11,889 nucleotides of DNA from positions 1 to 11,889 of the forward strand of contig DNAD01000061.1 in assembly GCA_003484785.1 (NCBI GenBank), read 5' to 3'. A model generated the notes under the pieces. That model had not been told where the DNA came from. It searched no databases and saw only the letters and a program-made list of their open reading frames with translations. Positions 7,935 to 11,889 of this stretch are shown piece by piece; the first letter of the stretch is position 1; each line of letters opens with the position of its first letter. The position numbers and the translations under genes were made by a program. The stretch comes from Lachnospiraceae bacterium (GTDB lineage: Bacteria; Bacillota; Clostridia; Lachnospirales; Lachnospiraceae).

Positions 7935-9739
7935 TACTTGTTTTCCTCTGAAGTCCCGTCGGTCTTTACAGTAAGTTTTTCCCTGAGAAGCGGGATAAGC
8001 ATCGTGATCGGAGCCTTTGTTTCCGAAACGATGTCAGCGGTCACGATAGTGCCGGGCGTAAGCTCGATCTGCGCTCCCTTTTTACTGGACCAGTCGTAGC
8101 CGCTTTTTGTCGTGCCGTCACGCTTTAAGAAGCAGTTCACCTGCACAATAGGCCCGGCCTTGGTAAAATTCTGAACAAGGGAGTCCTCTCCCAGTCCGTT
8201 TCTGATCTCCTCCGCGCTTGCGACATAGTCGCTGACACTTGTGACAAAGGCGTTGATATGACCGTACTCCTCCTTTTTTGCGGTACTGGGATAAACCTTG
8301 ACATCCATGCCGGCCCGGATCTTTTTCCCCTGATCCAGCGGAACGTACAGGATCGCGGCCATCTGGGAAGCTATGCCCTTCTGCCCCGCGAGCTGCACCG
8401 TATCATCGGCCTTTGATGCCGTAAAACGTTCTTCAACGATACGGCATACCACCGATCCCTGCCCTATAACATTTCCCGCTGCAACAGACAGCCCTGTCAC
8501 ATACCCGCCTGTACCGGCCCTGATCTCCGTCTTATCAAGCTGCATGGACAGTTCTTTGATCTCCTTTTCAATATCCGCCAGGACAGCTCCCCTGGCCGCA
8601 TCAAACTGTCTCGTTAAAGACTCATATTTTACGGTGACATTGGACTGCTCCGAGGCCGTCTGCACCGTAAGCTGCGCTACCGCATCCTCAGCGCTTCGAA
8701 GCCTTGACAGCGCTGTATTGTAATTGCTCAGCGCAACGTTATAGTCATCGGTAAGCTGGGCATCAAAGGTTTTCTTATGCAGCTCCGTGCTTTCCTTGTT
8801 CAGGTAGGCAAACGCAGAATTATAATAATTGTTCTGAGCCATATTAAGCTTCTGCTCCCACTCATAAAAGGCCTGTTCATAGGCCCCCTTCTGAGAGTAT
8901 ATCGTATCTCTCTGATTGGCCAGCTTATAGATCTCCTCTTCGATCGTTCTTTTCTCTTCCTCATACTTCTGTGAGGATACGTCCAATCCGTCCCTCTGTT
9001 CCTCAAGACGTTCGATCCTCTCCTTCAGATAGTCAAGGGTATCATTATTCGCCGCATTAAAGGAAGCAAGCTGGTTTTTGGCACTCTCATAATTGCTTTT
9101 GGCGCTGTTTAAGGTTGTTTGCGCATCCTGATAGACAAGCTGCTCCGGAGTCGTACTATCAGTGGTCATATAACCGTAAAACATGCTCCTTGCGCTCTGC
9201 ATTTTTGCCTGTGCCGCATTCGCCTCCGCCTGGAGCTTTTCAAGCTCATTCTTTCGCATGGCAAGCATCTGTTCATCTGCCGTAAGAGTGGATCGCAGCG
9301 TCAGAAGCTCTGCCTTCAGATCCAGAAGGTTTTTCGTATCAGCATTTTCTATGTCTCCTTTTGAATCGATAGTGACGGCCTCTGCCTCCTTTTTTCTTGT
9401 CTCTGCCCGCAGGAGCTTTTCATGAAGCTCTTCCGCCGACAGCCTTACTATGACGTCATTCCTTTCAACGGTATCGCCATCGCTTACCAGGATCTCCTCC
9501 ACCATTCCGCCGTTTTCGGAATATATAACGTGGATCCCGCCGTTTGTCATATAAATGCCGTTTGCCTTAATAGTTACCGGGATCCTCCCAAAGACCGACC
9601 ATACCAGCACTGTAAGCAGCATAATACCCGCGCCGAGCATGGCGATAAAAAACCCCGGCGGCGTAATAACGATCACCTGATCCAGCTGATCCGGCGATGA
9701 GATTTTATCTAATGCGCTTTTCCGGAAAATATCTCTCAT
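7934..9739 (-). CDS. HlyD-family adaptor of NHLP export system
   Basis: A 601-residue membrane-fusion type protein that should connect the paired ABC exporters to the cell envelope. A short cytosolic start is followed by one membrane span (about 30-51). A lipoyl/barrel half-motif (55-100, 'NGGMVEEILVSDGDTVERNDVIV') and its return half (about 404-435, 'IRAGTGGYVTGLSVAAGNVIGQG') enclose about 300 residues rich in Glu, Lys, Gln and Ala that look like a long coiled coil. A beta-rich C-terminal part follows. That hairpin is longer than in many HlyD proteins of such systems, which I remember as nearer 400-450 residues in total. The ATG at 9739 has only a weak GAAAGA-type ribosome site. The stop overlaps the next ATG by one base. 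In a Gram-positive cell there is no outer membrane, so the coiled coil would span the wall zone. Confidence 0.93.
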   Translation of the reverse strand: MRDIFRKSALDKISSPDQLDQVIVITPPGFFIAMLGAGIMLLTVLVWSVFGRIPVTIKANGIYMTNGGIHVIYSENGGMVEEILVSDGDTVERNDVIVRLSAEELHEKLLRAETRKKEAEAVTIDSKGDIENADTKNLLDLKAELLTLRSTLTADEQMLAMRKNELEKLQAEANAAQAKMQSARSMFYGYMTTDSTTPEQLVYQDAQTTLNSAKSNYESAKNQLASFNAANNDTLDYLKERIERLEEQRDGLDVSSQKYEEEKRTIEEEIYKLANQRDTIYSQKGAYEQAFYEWEQKLNMAQNNYYNSAFAYLNKESTELHKKTFDAQLTDDYNVALSNYNTALSRLRSAEDAVAQLTVQTASEQSNVTVKYESLTRQFDAARGAVLADIEKEIKELSMQLDKTEIRAGTGGYVTGLSVAAGNVIGQGSVVCRIVEERFTASKADDTVQLAGQKGIASQMAAILYVPLDQGKKIRAGMDVKVYPSTAKKEEYGHINAFVTSVSDYVASAEEIRNGLGEDSLVQNFTKAGPIVQVNCFLKRDGTTKSGYDWSSKKGAQIELTPGTIVTADIVSETKAPITMLIPLLREKLTVKTDGTSEENK

Positions 9740-9768
9740 TCTTCAGATTCTTTCTGCAGCTACCATAT

Positions 9769-9815
9769 ATGCCCCACGATGTTTAATTTATGGCGGTCAG
9801 AACATCGTGGGGCAT
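9769..9815 (-). promoter_or_regulatory. Perfect 15-bp hairpin in the HlyD leader
   Basis: ATGCCCCACGATGTT (9769-9783) is exactly complementary to AACATCGTGGGGCAT (9801-9815), with a 17-base loop. On the minus strand it lies 30 bases before the HlyD start and about 64 bases after the SPASM gene stop. There is no T-tract, so simple termination is unlikely; transcript stabilisation, RNA processing or control of the downstream export genes are possible roles. Eight loop bases (9793-9800) can pair with the end of the upstream gene (9893-9900). Confidence 0.7.
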
Positions 9816-9856
9816 GGAGATTTACAATAATTTCATGTGCTTCCCTTCGACCCCGA

Positions 9857-9885
9857 ATTATATCACACACAGTCACATTTAGCCA
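9857..9885 (-). promoter_or_regulatory. Extended -10 promoter for the export genes
   Basis: On the minus strand a perfect TATAAT (9857-9862) is preceded by TGA, giving the extended -10 form TGNTATAAT (to 9865). A weak -35, TGGCTA (9880-9885), lies 17 bases upstream and overlaps the last codons and stop of the SPASM gene. The start would fall near 9850, giving a leader of about 110 bases that includes the 15-bp hairpin. This would let HlyD and the two ABC genes be expressed separately from the SPASM gene. Confidence 0.5.
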
Positions 9886-11693
9886 GATAAATCTGACCGC
9901 TGATCCCCTCCACACGGCCCGTTTGCGGGGCAGGGCAGGCACCGTCTCTCATAAGGACACTGACGGCACTGTCTCCACCGCTCTTTCGTGTCCCTCAGAT
10001 CGGTAATATCCTGGCCCTCCCAGAAGGAACCTATATTTCCATCATCAGACATGTCTTTAAGCATCAGGCAGGGAGCAAGGGAGCCGTCAGACAAAACGGC
10101 AAGAATGGACCGTCCGGCTTCACATCCGCGCCCGATCCCGCGATTAGGGTTCCTGTGCGGATCCTTTCCTCCAAGCCTTGCCCTGAGGGGAGAAAAACAA
10201 CTGGAAACGAACAGTTCCATATTGACACGCCCTGATGCCCTGTCCTCAGAAATCCTGTGTATGCTCTGAGCCAGCCCTTCAAGCTGATCATCGTCAAACC
10301 ACTTTTTGGGTGACGTGTCCCGTTTGTTTCCGCTTATAAAGAACGGTGCAAGGATCATTTCCGTTATCCCCGCATTCTCTGCCCGGACCGTAAGCTCTTC
10401 AAAATCATCCGCATTTTCCGGGGTGAGGACAAGCCAGAGAGATCTGCTCGAAACATCAAGCTCACGAAGTATATTCGCAGCCTCAAAATCGTTTTCCTCA
10501 CTGCCGTCCGTTTCAATAAGAAAATATTCTGCACCGGCTTCCTTAAGCGCTCTTAAGCGGGAAGGACTCTCTCTGCCGGTCAGAACGACCTCGGCCGAAA
10601 GCTTTTCTTTTTTGCAGAAATTCAGAATCTCCTCTGTATCAGGATGTGTGTCGGACCCGTAAAAGCGAACGGAAGGGATCCGCTCAGCCCGGCATTCCCG
10701 AAGCCTTTCAAGGATAATTTTCGTATCCGCCCTCCCTCCGGCTCCCGAAAGCTCTATGTCCGCATGTACCGGTCTGTAGTATGCCGGAAAACTGTAATGA
10801 GCCATTTCCCGCTGGTGGCCGATATATGCCTTGGACTCCCGAAAGCGGCCATCCGCATATACAAGCTTAAAATAGCTCAGGGCCGTCTGAAGGAAGGGAT
10901 TGGCGTCAGGAAGCACGCGGATCCAGCGTTTTACTGCCTGCGCCTTTGTGGGAAGGCATAATCCTTCCGATACAAGCTTATCCAGGATCATATCGATCAG
11001 GGCGGGATTACGCCATTTGAAAAAGATCTCTATCCCAAGCTTCTTAAGGATCCCTTCTGTCGAAATATCCACGTTTAAACGGTATTTTTCGTAGCCTTCA
11101 AAGCGTTTCAGCGCCTTCATTACGCCACAGGCATCCCCCGGCCACCCGATTTCTGTAAGACAGTCTCCCACAGTAGAAAGCTCTCCGCAGTTTATGATAA
11201 GGCGCATTATATCCACCTCTCCGCGGCCGTCCATGCATCCGATATGCCTCAGATATACTCCCTCAGGCAGAGAATATAACACCTTCTTCAAAACGGGAGT
11301 AAGCCGCTCTGTCCGGCCGTTTCCGGCATAAGCAGGCAATATCTCCTCAAACAGGGTACGATATCCGTTCTCTGTCGGTCCCGCGGGGACGAAAAAACAT
11401 TCACCGGGCGAGGCGGCATCCTCTTTTAAGGAATCGTAATCAAGCTCTACCCATTTTACATCTACGGCCGGTGTCCTCTGCTCCTGTACGCACAGGATAC
11501 AGTCCACATATCTTTCAGGATCATTAAGCCGCACCTCATAACCCAAAAGAGTGGTTTCCCTGTCTCCCTGTTTTTCGTTCATGCTCCGCAAAACTCCAAG
11601 ACATTCCCCGTCCATAAGTTCCGGAAGAGGATTGCGGAAAAGCTGGTCGAGAAAGCTGCTTACAGGTAAAGTTGTCATACTGCTGCCATCCAT
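9879..11693 (-). CDS. SPASM-domain protein with degenerate radical-SAM core (putative peptide-maturation partner)
   Basis: A 604-residue cytosolic protein upstream of the exporter genes. Residues about 145-300 are a helical/mixed region with LSYFKLVYADG and SKAYIG stretches that I cannot assign with confidence. Residues about 308-460 read like a radical-SAM half barrel (strands HADIELSG, SVRFYGS, AEVVLTG, YFLIETDG, LWLVLTP), but the CX3CX2C cluster motif expected after the first strand is missing, and GGEP is replaced by YGSDTHPD. The C-terminus is an intact SPASM domain: C524-X12-G-X4-C542, then C576-X2-C579-X5-C585-X2-C588-X5-C594, enough for auxiliary Fe-S clusters. It is therefore probably not a SAM-cleaving enzyme itself; a scaffold, electron-transfer or substrate-binding partner fits better. 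The ATG at 11693 is chosen because AAAGGTG sits six bases upstream; a GTG at 11702 would overlap that site. Confidence 0.85.
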   Translation of the reverse strand: MDGSSMTTLPVSSFLDQLFRNPLPELMDGECLGVLRSMNEKQGDRETTLLGYEVRLNDPERYVDCILCVQEQRTPAVDVKWVELDYDSLKEDAASPGECFFVPAGPTENGYRTLFEEILPAYAGNGRTERLTPVLKKVLYSLPEGVYLRHIGCMDGRGEVDIMRLIINCGELSTVGDCLTEIGWPGDACGVMKALKRFEGYEKYRLNVDISTEGILKKLGIEIFFKWRNPALIDMILDKLVSEGLCLPTKAQAVKRWIRVLPDANPFLQTALSYFKLVYADGRFRESKAYIGHQREMAHYSFPAYYRPVHADIELSGAGGRADTKIILERLRECRAERIPSVRFYGSDTHPDTEEILNFCKKEKLSAEVVLTGRESPSRLRALKEAGAEYFLIETDGSEENDFEAANILRELDVSSRSLWLVLTPENADDFEELTVRAENAGITEMILAPFFISGNKRDTSPKKWFDDDQLEGLAQSIHRISEDRASGRVNMELFVSSCFSPLRARLGGKDPHRNPNRGIGRGCEAGRSILAVLSDGSLAPCLMLKDMSDDGNIGSFWEGQDITDLRDTKERWRQCRQCPYERRCLPCPANGPCGGDQRSDLSG

Positions 11694-11712
11694 TTTGTTC
11701 ACCTTTCCGCGC

Positions 11713-11817
11713 CGGTCAGCTAAGGCTGATCGCGCGCTTTGGCATGAGCTTTAGTTCATGCCGGTCCGATCTTTGATCGGATCATTTCATATTTATGCCG
11801 ATTAGGGCGAGCTAATC
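11713..11817. promoter_or_regulatory. Run of four hairpins in the SPASM gene leader
   Basis: Four successive inverted repeats lie between the terminator and the gene start: CGGTCAGC/GCTGATCG (11713-11732, one wobble), GGCATGA/TCATGCC (11741-11762), TCCGATC/GATCGGA (11765-11781, three-base loop) and GATTAG/CTAATC (11800-11817). Packing this dense suggests a folded RNA on either strand, for example a structured leader of the minus-strand operon. I do not recognise a known riboswitch class. No convincing -35/-10 pair was found in this stretch. Confidence 0.5.
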
Positions 11818-11819
11818 TT

Positions 11820-11853
11820 AAAAAAGCTCCGGCATCTCTGCCGAAGCCTTTTT
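11820..11853 (-). terminator. Intrinsic terminator (possibly bidirectional)
   Basis: The arms 11820-11834 and 11839-11853 pair over 15 positions, two of them G-T wobbles, around a four-base loop. On the minus strand the GC-rich stem is followed by six T residues. On the plus strand it is followed by five. The simplest reading is the terminator of a minus-strand gene to the right of the window. A possible -10 (TAGAAT on the minus strand, 11864-11869) lies upstream, so it could instead be an attenuator for the SPASM and export genes. Confidence 0.8.
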
Positions 11854-11889
11854 CAGGTGGTATATTCTACTTCATATATTCTGTTCTCT

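Noticed and set aside
9760..9942. A 60-codon minus-strand frame across the SPASM-HlyD gap, considered as the missing precursor peptide
   Set aside because: It overlaps the end of the SPASM gene and the hairpin, has no ribosome site, no GG-type leader end and no small-residue core.

Overview
The window looks like chromosomal DNA of a low-to-mid-GC Firmicute, most likely a gut or rumen Lachnospiraceae-type bacterium. This rests on the strong AGGAGG-type ribosome site of the first gene, an LL-diaminopimelate aminotransferase (dapL) lysine/peptidoglycan route, DUF4428/SHOCT domain architecture, and two kinds of short palindromic repeat that I remember from clostridial genomes. No database search was possible, so the taxonomic call is an inference.

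Layout: one plus-strand gene opens the window (218-1021, zinc-ribbon plus SHOCT protein). It faces dapL (minus, 1041-2255) with only 19 bases between them. Upstream of dapL is a 237-base gap holding a hairpin repeat, then a small HD-domain phosphohydrolase gene (minus, 2493-3011). From 3077 to 11693 everything is on the minus strand and forms one natural-product export locus. In transcription order (right to left) it holds a large protein with an intact seven-cysteine SPASM domain but no radical-SAM cysteine motif (9879-11693), an HlyD-type adaptor (7934-9739), a C39-peptidase ABC transporter (5739-7934) and a second, peptidase-less ABC transporter with a roughly 300-residue N-terminal extension (3077-5683).

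The adaptor, peptidase-ABC and second ABC match, in order and domain content, the trio of the 'NHLP' (nitrile-hydratase/Nif11-like leader peptide) export systems: the C39 domain would cut a leader after a double-glycine-type site, the two ABC proteins would probably form a heteromeric exporter, and the HlyD protein would link it to the cell envelope. No precursor peptide gene is visible, so the cargo is either just outside the window to the right or encoded elsewhere. The most unusual gene is the SPASM protein: it keeps the auxiliary iron-sulfur domain of a peptide maturase but appears to have lost the catalytic cluster site, suggesting a pseudoenzyme, scaffold or electron-transfer partner.

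The non-coding stretches are structured. A perfect 15-bp hairpin lies in the leader of the HlyD-ABC genes, downstream of a good extended -10 promoter. A run of five consecutive hairpins, one of them a clear intrinsic terminator, precedes the SPASM gene. REP-like palindromes flank dapL and separate the exporter from the HD gene. No gap without a gene exceeds 300 bases.
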